Positions 54,658-64,000 of a stretch of 64,000 nucleotides of DNA are shown here, piece after piece. Source of the stretch: Incurvaria masculella (Eukaryota > Arthropoda > Insecta > Lepidoptera > Incurvariidae). Numbering within the stretch: the stretch's first letter is position 1; each line of letters starts with the position of its first letter. The translations under genes and the position numbers were made by a program. Below the pieces are notes generated by a model that was given only the letters and a program-made list of their open reading frames with translations, was not told where the DNA came from and ran no database searches. The stretch spans positions 17,750,001 through 17,814,000 of the forward strand of contig OX335647.2 of the NCBI GenBank assembly GCA_946894095.1. Reading direction: 5' to 3'.

Positions 54658-54687
54658 ATGCCTCAGTTTGGAGCGGCGCCGGCGCAG
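54658..54687 (+). CDS. Candidate 5' coding exon (10 codons), speculative
   Basis: An ATG preceded by an Inr-like TACGTCAGTTCGTG opens MPQFGAAPAQ and ends exactly at CAG|GTGAGA, a reasonable donor. The local GC content is high, as for many 5' exons. No downstream acceptor or continuing exon could be identified, so this is a hypothesis only. Confidence 0.2.
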
Positions 54688-54693
54688 GTGAGA

Positions 54694-55911
54694 ACTCGAC
54701 ACAGACATTAGCACATTCATAGAGTCCGCCTTTTCGTGACAAAAACGACGCAATCGAGCGCAACAGGTGCCGACACTATTTCGCTAATTAATCTTTTTTT
54801 ATGCGTTGCAACTGGCAAGGTTAAGGTTGGTCTCGTTCATTATTATTGACTAATGGGTGCCTGGAAAAAATCTGTCCACCTCAATTTTGTAAGAGCTTTT
54901 AAAGAAATAATTAAAAATGTTATGGCTATTTGAATAGTTTCTCCATTCAACATTTGCATAAGAAACTGGGATATTGGCTCACTTCCTCTCGTTTTCATAC
55001 TGACAACTGCGTAGGCTATTTTATTTTCCCGCAGATTTAGTTTAGGTGTTTGGTGACTCGAGTGCTGCCTGAGGCATCTTCATTTAGCTCTTTATTACTT
55101 TTTATATACTACTACTATTACTTTTTGTAAAAAATTGTTGGAACTTCATACTTGAGAGGGCTACAATTGACTGGCGTGGTTGCGAAATGACATCGCTGGC
55201 AGATAGCTGCTTGTTAACGAGCAACAAAAAGTTAATGTTTGATCAATATGAGTCTAATGCCTTGTGAACATCAGATGAATACCTTCACGTGTTATTTGGG
55301 GCAAAAGCGCGCTAAGTTATGTTTTAACTACTTCAGATGTAACTGTGCATGATTCCAGTAGCTATGCCATAGTTAAAAATGTATTTTTTAAGATTAAATA
55401 AGCTTATTTACTTTGATTAATTAATGAATGAAGTTCACTTTTTACAATTTGAGACCTAAAATTTGCGATTATTTTGGTATAGCATGACAGAGATCCGTTC
55501 GGTCGATATCGTGATGTTGAAACGCGAATATCCCTAACTGGTCGCGTGAGATGCACGCGCGCGATCCGTAAAGCGAATCGGTCGTTAGGGATTTCACACG
55601 ATTCGTTTGCCGCGCCCAGCCTCCGCTCCGCCTCTGCGCAGCTTTATTAATGCATAGGGGCAAAGTAACACGTTGGCAAATAAACACAGAAACGCGAGGT
55701 CAAAAGTGTTAGGTTGTGACAGGTTGTAACATACAAGATGCCGCAATTTATTGTGATTAAGGGCACGGGCGTTTACTCTGAAAAATATACGAAATCTAGA
55801 TCTCTTTCTGTCAGTAAGTATACTTTTTCGTACTAAGTAAGTACCTCGCTTTTACCGAGGAATGATATGTGCATGTATAATCGAACCTGACATGTAAAAA
55901 GAACGGCTTTA
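54694..55911. other. No gene seen
   Basis: Mixed composition. A CpG-rich stretch at 55480-55640 (GCACGCGCGCGATCCG) is open on the minus strand for 72 codons without a recognisable domain. Confidence 0.45.
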
Positions 55912-56088
55912 TACTGCAAGGCTGAACCCGAACCAGAAAACATACGCCATCCATATCCATGGAATTCTCCTACAGTCCCTCTTCCCGTAATCAATGTCTC
56001 CTGCTAACATAATGTTTAAGATTATACTGAAACCTGCGTTGCGGACATTGACTGCAAAGATTAAACGTTCGGGTCCAGCCTTGTAGCA
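55912..56088. mobile_element. TIR MITE, 177 bp
   Basis: The left end TACTGCAAGGCTGAACCCG (then AAC) faces the right end GTTCGGGTCCAGCCTTGTAG (then CA), a 22 bp inverted pair with three mismatches. Non-coding interior. A terminal fragment of the same family is at 4569. Confidence 0.65.
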
Positions 56089-56339
56089 TATTCATAAAGT
56101 AGTTATTTTTACAGGGCTCTTTCTTAAATCAGTACCTAGGCAGAGCGGAAAGAGTGATTTTTCTGAAAACATCCTGGACATCACACTCCTAATGGCCAAG
56201 GAGCATGTATATCGGAGGTAAGATGAGGCAGAATTGATGTTATATCTTAAAATACCAATGCCCATTGGATGCGTGAACCACGCAACCACCTGCTCACCCG
56301 CTGAGTGCTCGAGCATAATAAAAACGCACACGTACATCT

Positions 56340-56720
56340 CGAAACGGGGCTGCGTTAACCTACAAATGTCAGTCGAGGGCGATTTCGCTCGGGTTCGCTA
56401 GGGCCGCGTTGTCGCAACCGGAGCCGCGTCGTATCGATTACTTGTGCATATCGATGGCGGCGGCGACGAAGACAGGTGGCCGACACCGATACTCACTCGC
56501 CCGCTCGAGATCTCGCTGTCCTTGCGCTGCGCTTACGCCGAAATCGAAAAAAAGAATGAGGCTACGAACGGTGAGGCGAACGGGTGCCGATGCAGATATG
56601 TTGAACGCGTTAACCTTACGATTCGTGGGCTCTGAAACTATGGACGAGCACTGCTGTGTGCAAGTTCTGGTTTCAATCGCAGGATTAACTACATTACAGT
56701 GCATCCCATTTTGCGCAAGG
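56340..56720. promoter_or_regulatory. CpG-rich patch with two ATCGAT words
   Basis: GTCGTATCGATTACTTG and GCATATCGATGGCGGCG lie 25 bp apart in GC-rich sequence. TATCGAT is part of the DRE promoter word in insects. Frames of 60-104 codons on both strands overlap and none is recognisable. A promoter role is inference. Confidence 0.25.
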
Positions 56721-56724
56721 TAGA

Positions 56725-57040
56725 TATGTAGTTTACCTCCGATTGCCAGCGTCCTTGAGAAATTTCAAGGAGTAGTGAGACTACCATACAATAGCTATAT
56801 GGTCAAAGACATGTCATATGCAAACAGTGGTACGAGCTATTGAAGATCTACATCCTTATCCGTATGATCGCCTTAATGTTAATCATAATCGCCGTGATCA
56901 TTGTGCTCTACATGAACGGAATAATTTAGATAATCAATAGACATATCTGAAGAATTTTCCAAAATCCGGCGGAGATTACTATTCTCTAGATGTTAAATGA
57001 ACTTCCTTTTCTGGTGTAATTAATGTTTTACGTGATTACT
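56725..57040. other. No gene seen
   Basis: Unassigned sequence, no recognised repeat. Confidence 0.5.
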
Positions 57041-57047
57041 TCCCCCG

Positions 57048-57175
57048 ATGCCGATTTGGTCCGAAGCGAAGCCTTCTTGCCCTCTTAAAGAAGTTTCAAG
57101 TGAAACAAGTCAGCCACCGCCATCGAGATCACCTTCCAAATCGGATGGGTTCTACTTCCGTTCAAGTGAGTTATT
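57048..57175 (+). CDS. Candidate internal exon, speculative
   Basis: An open stretch reading PSCPLKEVSSETSQPPPSRS and PSKSDGFYFRS has a more protein-like, polar composition than its surroundings. It ends at CAA|GTGAGT, a strong donor. The upstream acceptor is weak (a C/T-rich TACTTCCCCCG tract but no clean AG close by). No family recognised. Confidence 0.2.
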
Positions 57176-57387
57176 TTCATTCCTCAGTCTCTGTTTGCTG
57201 AGGGCCATCTCAATATTTTTGTCGTGTATTTATGTTGTTTAACAGATTTTTGTCTGCTACTCCATCATCATACGTTTATTCTGTCATAAATCTACCTCGA
57301 TTTCAAATATTTTTCATGTATTCACTATAATCACTGTTATAAAATTTTACATCTGGCGTCTGTCTGCCTTTATTTCTGGTTGTGCGC

Positions 57388-57496
57388 TTTTTTTATGTAA
57401 CCTGACATGGATGGCTAATATTACAAAACCACCTTTATGATATTAGCCCAATACACCACATTCCCGAAGGAATAAGATGCCATGCCAGGACCTTCA
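57388..57496 (-). mobile_element. SINE tail fragment, reverse orientation
   Basis: TTTTTTATGTAACCTGACATG, GATGGCTAATATTAC, TATGATATTAGCCCAATAC and GATGCCATGCCAGGACC. The copy stops there, so only the 3' third of the SINE was inserted (5' truncation). Confidence 0.85.
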
Positions 57497-59990
57497 GAAA
57501 CATATTTCTTAATTTGACTGAGAAAACAGGCACGAGCCATTGTATGAAATTTGATCACCTCATTATCCTCTTAAATCTCATCTACATTTGGTACTGTTTT
57601 AATTCTGTAATGTAATGAGCATTCGAAGCCGGATACGAATCTACAACGTTATTATTTATGAGCCCTATGCACTAACCATCTAATTAATAGTTCAAATGTT
57701 TCTGCAAAGACGTCGTCATAGCGACCTGTGGGAGAAGTCAAATGCGATTAAAAATAATTAACGTCAATATTAAAGTTAACGGGGTCTATACTTCTTACGA
57801 GCCGGCAATTAGCAACTAGCTGCACTTTGATCGGTTACCAGAGTTAACACTCAAAAGTAATTTACTAGAAGTATTTCTCGTATAGGCATGCCATGATTAT
57901 AATCTCACATAAGGAAGTTCAATCGTTAGCCATTTATGGGTTTACCTTGCTTTAATTATAGGTTTATAGATGAAGTTAGTATTTTGAAACTCAGAAGACC
58001 ATAATTAAAATAACCTTTATTTAAATTCATCAATGGTGCACATATTCTATATAATTTATGTATCAGTGGATACGACATAACTGTAATCGCATTAATTTCA
58101 GGTTATAAATCGGCATCTACATTGAAGCATTGTAATTTGATTTTGAAAATAACCTGTTTTTTTTCTAGTGATTCCTGCTTCAGAAAAATATAGATGTCGT
58201 TGTACATCATGCATGCATTGATGCATGCAAATCAAATATAGCCGTAAAATCTCTACACCTCATCTAAGCGCACCATAAATGTAACTAATACAATTAGTAT
58301 GTGCATGTAGTAGTAGTAATATTTGTATATTCGCAATTCAGATTTAAATCGATAATAACAATAAAAGCAGAAAAGCTTCTTTGTTTTTTTAAACGCGCTA
58401 CCCGTAAGATTTGAAAAATTTGCATTTCATAGCCCAATTCTTGAGAATCACACTACGATCCTTAGGAGCTGAGCAAAATAAACTCTAGGCGAACACCAAG
58501 CGAAGTAATAGCGCGAACGGGCGATGTGAGCGGTGTTTTTGACCAGGCTCCGCTCGGGTGATTGACCAAAACGAAATTGAGCCGAACGGAGCCACGAACC
58601 TCAGCTACGTAAAAATGAACATCAACACGGGTGCCGTATAATATGTCTCAGGATTCTCAGCGTTTGAATTAAGTGAATATTCAATAATACATTATGATGA
58701 GATCACCCAAAGCTTTAGAAGATTGATAAAGTCGATAAGCACATCGAGAGGTGGAGCCGGCATGTGGCCAGTAGTGAAACCGCTCGCAGTCATTTTGCTT
58801 TCAACAGAAGAATGCCGGAATGGCGCATGGCGTGCGAAAAAGCCGCGTCACGACCCGGGCACGTATCGTTCGTCTCGCGCGGATTTCTGATACTGTTTTT
58901 GTTCGACTTTCCCACGAAGATAATTGCATCCGCCGAGACGCGGCCCAATTCGGAAGCCAACTCTCAACGAAAGAAAGAGTTATTGAAAGGAAAAATGCAA
59001 CCTCTCCGACTCGGTTCTGGCCATAGTGAGGCTATTAAGTTTCAGTTCTAACTATTCTTAGCCTTAGAATGTAAGTACACAGAGTCAACTAACGCATGAG
59101 GCCAAAATTGTCCAACAAAATATACTGATATTTCTTATTTTTCTCAAAAAACATCTTAGTTAGTCAAGTTATGTTTCGAGATATTACGTTGAAATAGTGA
59201 TGAAATAGCCCGTTCACCTCACATTCTACAAATGCACAGCTCACCACCGCTTCAACGTTGGTTTCTTTTTGGAAGTAGATAAATCAAAGATTTTACAAAA
59301 ACGCATTTCACATTTAAAACGCTCGGACACTGTGGATTTATAGCGATTCGAAAAGTGGTCGCATCGGGTAGGTATGTTCCACCTCACTCCAACTCGCGGT
59401 AGCGGTTCTTGAGTTGACTTCTCACTCCCACACTGTGTGATTGGTGCAGAATTGATCGAATTTCCTGACATATTTTCCCACATTTTGCGCTGGTTCAGCC
59501 TCGGGTAAGTAATAAAGCGTACCTAAAGTTTTCCGTGAAATCGGAATCACGAACGAAGAATCTCTTTGTCGCCTCTACCGACATGCAGGAAGAAATTCAG
59601 TGGGACCCGCACAGCACAATGTTGACCAAAACAATCAATATTTGAAGAGAGCAATGCACTATTCAATGAATTTGACTGTAATGTCTTTTCTACGCGGGCG
59701 TTGTATTGCCACCAATTGATTTCAATATAAATCTGTAATGTCTAATCGAGTAAAATATACCATGAAAGGATATTCAATTCGCAAAGCACAACGTTCGCAG
59801 CGTAAGCAAGTGGCTATCTTGTGGGGTTAGTGTGAACAACGTAGTAATACTGCACGCAGGTTGTAGACGCAAGGACCTGCTACGCTCTGCACCGCATAGT
59901 AAGCGGTTCGCTAGCGGAGCGGAGTGGCATTGCCCTCTGTGTAGGGTCATCGTGCAATCGATACGTATTTTTCTCAAATGTTGCTCAAAG
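57497..59990. other. No gene seen
   Basis: A 95-codon frame at 58764-59051 in a GC-rich patch has no recognisable domain. The remainder is AT-rich. No family from this window was found. Confidence 0.45.
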
Positions 59991-60400
59991 TAGCTCGTGG
60001 TCTAGGGGATAGAGGACTTGCTTTTCATGCGAGAGGTTATGGACTTGCCCGGTCATGCACCACTTTCTTTCTCGTCTTCTTTCTGAGTTGGATAAAATTA
60101 CATTACGAATGCGAGCTGTTCCAGGGTTCGGAACCCATGTAAACTGTAGGTCCCCTTCCCCTTCTAGGTGCTAGGTTTAAGCCCTCCCGGATTAGACCCA
60201 CCACATTGGATAAAACTATGGTTGAAGCTATAATGAAAAATTGTCCGTCTCTTTTATCTTGTTTAGTGTAACCGTCCTAGTAAATGGAGGATCCTGGCAT
60301 GGTAACTAATTCCTTCGATAATGTGTTGTATTGGGCTAATATCATGACAGTAGTTGTGTACTATATAAGGCATCCATGGCAAGTTCCATAAAATAAAAAT
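59991..60400 (+). mobile_element. tRNA-derived SINE, full length, another head variant
   Basis: The head GTAGCTCGTGGTCTAGGGGA (A box) is followed by TTGCTTTTCATGCGAGAGG and TTATGGACTTGCCC. The common body follows (CACTTTCTTTCTCG, CCCCTTCCCCTTCTAGG, GAAAAATTGTCCGTC) to an A-rich tail. The head resembles a different tRNA from that of the 13453 and 23491 copies. Confidence 0.85.
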
Positions 60401-61447
60401 TACTGTGTCCTCATTTATTCATAAAATTTTCCAGCAAAATAAATATGAAATCAAACGACTCACATCATTTGCATGTTCATAATATGTAGTGGTTTTCTTA
60501 ACTTGTATTAAATACATAAGGCAGGTTATAGAGTACGTATTGCCCAGTTTCCGATACTGATTGACCTTTTTATAAGGATGTGATCAATGTAATAAAAATA
60601 CAATCACAAACCTGGCGAAGTTTCTTGTCGGTTCTTCGCCAGAAGTAATCGAACCGGCAGAAATGGCGTATTCTAATGTGTCATATATACATCTAATGCA
60701 GGAAATAAAGAAACTGAAACTGAAGGGAATTTGTACCCTGGCCATGTACACTTTGAATTTGTTTACGTGTCGCAACGACCAAACTCATACCGTTCAAAAC
60801 ACTAACAATACAGAAGTTTTAAATTAGGTTATGTTAGGTTATATTATATGATATGCATTTTATAATACACGCGAAAAATACATACTTTTGGATGTTCTGG
60901 CTTTTTGGACTTCATGAATGCGACCCGTCGCAACAAGGGAGCGCGTCAAGTGACACCCCTAGCCAGCCTGCGCCGGCGCACCCACGCTCGCCGCGATGCC
61001 AGTGCACACGACGCACGTGGAATACCTTATGAGATTTGTCAGCCGAACAAAATGCGATCTCGGGACGGCCGCCGCTACCTGTTAGTGGGCACAATCGATT
61101 TCTTAGATTGTATCGTGTCGTAACGGTTGGCCGAGCGCGGGGAGAACACTTCTTAGAGTTCGACAGTTGCTATCCCCACATCTCTATTGTATCGTATCTT
61201 TAGCCGCGAATTATTTCGTCGAGTGCACGATGATGTCCAATCGTTATTTCGCCGATATTGTTCCTTTAGCACCGCTGACAGTTTGCGTTTTCAACACCCA
61301 AACACCATCGTCAACGTCTATAATTGGGTGCAAATATGATAAATAAGCTTAACATCATCACGGACGCCATTTCAAAATTTCATGACAAGTACATGTAACT
61401 ACCAGTCCAGTTCCGTGTCCAAGTTTTATGCACTTATTTTAAACTTT
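60401..61447. other. No gene assigned
   Basis: 60900-61100 is GC-rich with overlapping frames on both strands (60-72 codons) and no recognisable domain. The rest is unassigned. Confidence 0.45.
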
Positions 61448-62020
61448 CAGGTGTCCCTTCCCGGCGGGACTAACTCATTCGCGGACACGGTACAAAACCG
61501 TGCTATTGCGCTCAAGGACCTTCTATGTTTCAAAGAAAAAGACAGGCTCCGTGATGATAAGGATGCAACATGTCCACAAAGCAGACCATGCGCATAGTGT
61601 TTGATTTGGTAAGATTTACGAAAATTTTCATTACAAAACGACTTATAGCTAAAAGTAAACCACAACCGCTGTAGTCAAAAATCTAACAAACACTAAATTG
61701 ATTATACATTTTCATGAAACAAGCCATGTCTGATGAATAATCTTTTTAAGATGTAGATTTTATCGTTGAGTAATCCACCTCCAAAGTTATTGTATAAAAC
61801 ACGCGAAAAATTCGAACTTTCAGACCTTATAACTTAGAAACCAAACACAATTATACAATGCCAACCATAGACCTTTTCTATGATGCCAACGGTCAAGTTC
61901 AACATCAAGTTCGATCAAATAAAACTATTTTGAGCACAATTTTGGATCCCTGACAAGAAATATGGGCGTGATCTTATTTCCCCGTTTGTATGGGGAGTTG
62001 AGCGGGATGGGCCACCTTAA
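61448..62020 (-). mobile_element. TTAA-flanked MITE, left end degraded
   Basis: The reverse copy reads CCCGGCGGGACTAACTCATT, CAAGGACCTTCTATG, AGGATGCAACATGTCCAC and GTATGGGGAGTTGAGCGGG, ending CCACC then TTAA (62017-62020). The left terminal word has mutated to GGTGTCCCTTCCC. It carries an internal insertion near 61862-61900 relative to other copies. Confidence 0.8.
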
Positions 62021-62025
62021 CAGCC

Positions 62026-62125
62026 TTATTCAGAGTGGGCGGACTAACTTTAATACGCCGGATTATACAGGTTTTTGTATCGTTAATCCGGTGCTAATCT
62101 CGTACGAAATTTTGACAGGTTCTCG
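62026..62125 (+). mobile_element. Fragment of small TIR element (family of 52386)
   Basis: TTATTCAGAGTGGGCGGACTA and GTTAATCCGGTGCTAATC parallel the copy at 52386. The right terminal repeat is absent. Confidence 0.5.
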
Positions 62126-62237
62126 TCGTCGTCGACAGGAGAACGTCATTCAGTCGTACGTCATTCAATAACATTTTTGCCAGGAAAATATGCATGTATT
62201 TGCAATGGTTACGAAGAATTAATTTATCAAATTGCGC

Positions 62238-62340
62238 CGTGTTTTCCATCCTTCCTGGCATGGCACATAATTCCTTCGGGAATGCAGTGTGTTCATGTCA
62301 TGTGTGGCATTAGCCATCCATGACCAATTACATAAAACAA
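62238..62340 (+). mobile_element. SINE 3' fragment
   Basis: CGTGTTTTCCATCC is joined directly to CTTCCTGGCATGGCAC (internal deletion), then AATTCCTTCGGGAATGCAGT and GGCATTAGCCATCCATG, ending in an A-rich tail into which the next ACGG repeat is joined. Confidence 0.8.
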
Positions 62341-62658
62341 AAAAACCGGCCAAGTGCGAGTCGGACTCGAAGGGTTCCGTACCATCGTACCAGACTTAAC
62401 AAAAAAAATCACGTTTTTCGTATGGGGCTCTCAATTTTAATATTTTTTTATTTTACCAATTCATTGTTATAGCGGCAAAATAAATACAATTTCTATGAAA
62501 ATTTCAGCTGCCTAGCTATTACGGTTCATGAGATACAGCCCTGTCACAGACGGACAGACGGACGGACGGTCGGACGGATGAACGGACGGATGGACGGACA
62601 GCGGAGGCCTAATAATAGGGTTCCGTTGGCACCCTTTGGGTACGGTCCCCTAAAAAAA
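62341..62658 (+). repeat. ACGG-microsatellite dispersed repeat
   Basis: It starts AAAAACCGGCCAAGTGCGAG in the A tail of the preceding SINE fragment and ends GGTACGGTCCCCTAAAAA. The first hairpin is damaged (GTCGGACTCGAAGGG, lacking CACAC). The microsatellite is imperfect. Confidence 0.88.
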
Positions 62659-63000
62659 AGATCCCTAAAATTTTGGGCAGTTTTTTTTATAAGACCACAT
62701 AAAATCTGCAATCTTCGTGCAATATGGTGGATTCGTAAACCTTCAAATACACAGTGGATATAACCTAAAATAGTTTCAATCTCCATTTAAAAATATTGTA
62801 CAAATATGATAATGGAAAACTGAACGATAAGCGCACATCTTTCACGATGAGGCTGCATTTGGCATCAGTCGGTTGCAGTTATTCGGAAGTCTGCGTGCGC
62901 GCCGATTCTCGTTGCCATTTTTTTTTTGTGAATGGACGCTTCGAAAGTCATGAGCGGTGCTCGATCTGATAAACAGGTTTTGTTAGATTAACATTACCTT
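62659..63000. other. No gene seen
   Basis: Unassigned AT-rich sequence. Confidence 0.5.
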
Positions 63001-63011
63001 GAAAATAACGG

Positions 63012-63044
63012 TACTAACGTGTTCTCTCGTTGTTGCAGGTGAGT
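63012..63044 (+). promoter_or_regulatory. Candidate recursive splice site with branch point (AG|GTGAGT)
   Basis: A perfect branch-point word TACTAAC (63012-63018) is followed by a pyrimidine-rich tract (GTTCTCTCGTTGTTG), then CAG and the donor GTGAGT. The junction is between 63038 and 63039. All four signals of a ratchet point are present in order on the plus strand, the same strand as the site at 29196. No flanking exon is visible. It could also be a true acceptor with a coincidental donor word. Confidence 0.4.
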
Positions 63045-63225
63045 GTCGGCCGGGGTTCGGCCGAGAAGTTCAACCAACGAGTTCAACAGAAGACTTCCAC
63101 TCAGAGACCGTTTGTCTGTGCTCTTCCACTTCACCGCCTGATTTGCTTTCAATTCTTAATATCACATCTTTAATGTCGTCTATACGAATCAAGATTTGCT
63201 TTCGTTATTTTAATATTTTGAGTAT

Positions 63226-63523
63226 TTTTAGGGTTCCGTACCCAAAGGGTGCCAACGGAACCCGATTACTAAGCATCCGCTGTCCGTCCGTCCGTCTGTC
63301 GCAGGGCTGTATCTCATGAACCGTAAGAGGTAGGAAGATGATTTTTTCACAGAGTGTGTATTTATTTTGCCGCTATAAAAACAAATAGGTAACATTTCAA
63401 AATAATGAAAATGAAAGGGGGCTACCTACCTATACAGAAAACGTGATTTTTTTGTGTTAAATCTTGTAGGATGGTACGGAACCCTTCGTGTGCGAGTCCG
63501 AGTCGCACTTGGCCGGTTTTTTT
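63226..63523 (-). repeat. ACGG-microsatellite dispersed repeat
   Basis: The reverse copy runs from TTTTTAGGGTTCCGTACCC to GAGTCGCACTTGGCCGGTTT, with a short CCGT run (three units). Confidence 0.9.
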
Positions 63524-64000
63524 AATTAACTGACCAATTTAACAAGCTGGGAAGAGATCACTTCCCAGTCTGTTATAGGTAATTGAGAATTTAAATTATA
63601 TTTAATACCGATTTTCGTCCGTGGTTTTCATGTTCAATCGTTGCTTCTATTACCCGTTTTCCAGTGGAGCTTATTATATTACAGGAATAAACTATTCACG
63701 ATAAAGCAATACATTACGTATCCTCCTTTTGTTAATATCTCAATCAATTTGTGTAAATCGTCTGCACCGTTATAATCTTGAAGACCCTACCAATTTACTG
63801 GGAAATTGCATTGAAATTCTTCCGAAGACATTGTTTCTTGTACATATCTTCGCCCACCGACGATGGTTATGAGCACAATCTAAGTAACCAGTTAGATAAT
63901 GCTGTAAGTTGTTGAGTTCTATCACTTCAGAGAAACTTCACCGCACTGGCTATCCGATCATTTCGCTCGATCGCGAAATTACACAGCTATTTTAAAGTCT
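63524..64000. other. No gene seen
   Basis: Unassigned to the window end. A small inverted pair, CTGGGAAGAGATCACTTCCCAG, lies at 63548-63569. Confidence 0.5.

Overview
This is eukaryotic, non-coding, transposon-dense DNA, most likely from a moth or butterfly. The main evidence is several dispersed families that I recognise as typical of lepidopteran genomes: a tRNA-derived SINE whose body reads through motifs such as CCCGGGTTGGTACC and GTGTTTTCCATCCAGTTCAA; a roughly 300 bp repeat that runs from AACCGGCCAAGTGCGAGTC through an ACGG microsatellite to GGTACGGAACCCTA; and the CCGACTTCAAAAAAGGAGG repeat. I find no complete host protein gene, rRNA or functional tRNA gene. Most open frames are under 120 codons and lie inside repeats. 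The window is probably a long intron or an intergenic region. Two possible splice-ratchet sites and two weak exon candidates are the only hints of host transcription.

Layout. 0.2-5.4 kb is a large inverted-repeat element whose loop is filled with SINEs, a hairpin MITE and a LINE 3' end that is itself split by an ACGG repeat. 7-10 kb holds a SINE and a TTAA-flanked MITE. 10.3-12.75 kb holds remnants of two LINEs joined end to end, the first again split by an ACGG repeat. 13-27 kb carries SINEs, ACGG repeats, Harbinger-like MITEs with 3 bp TTA or TAA duplications, a foldback block built from the word ACGTATAAT, and a 48 bp direct repeat. 27-44 kb has several hairpin or TIR MITEs, two TTAA MITEs, and an element with 145 bp perfect inverted arms. 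46.67-53.4 kb is a second large inverted-repeat element. Its loop holds a 3.9 kb tandem array of palindromic units in alternating A/B order. 54-64 kb is mostly unassigned, with a few more MITEs, SINEs and ACGG repeats.

The most notable observation is that the two large inverted-repeat elements (0.2-5.4 kb and 46.67-53.4 kb) share an architecture although their sequences are very different. Each arm carries four diverged repeats phased at about 140 bp (the innermost spacing about 131-134 bp), each marked by a short AACAA-containing word, and a GC-rich block lies inside the innermost repeat. I cannot assign them to a known superfamily. The second most notable is the array at 47.85-51.7 kb, where four independent diagnostic sites agree on an A-B-A-B higher-order order. 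All coordinates were read by eye, so repeat edges may be off by several bases.
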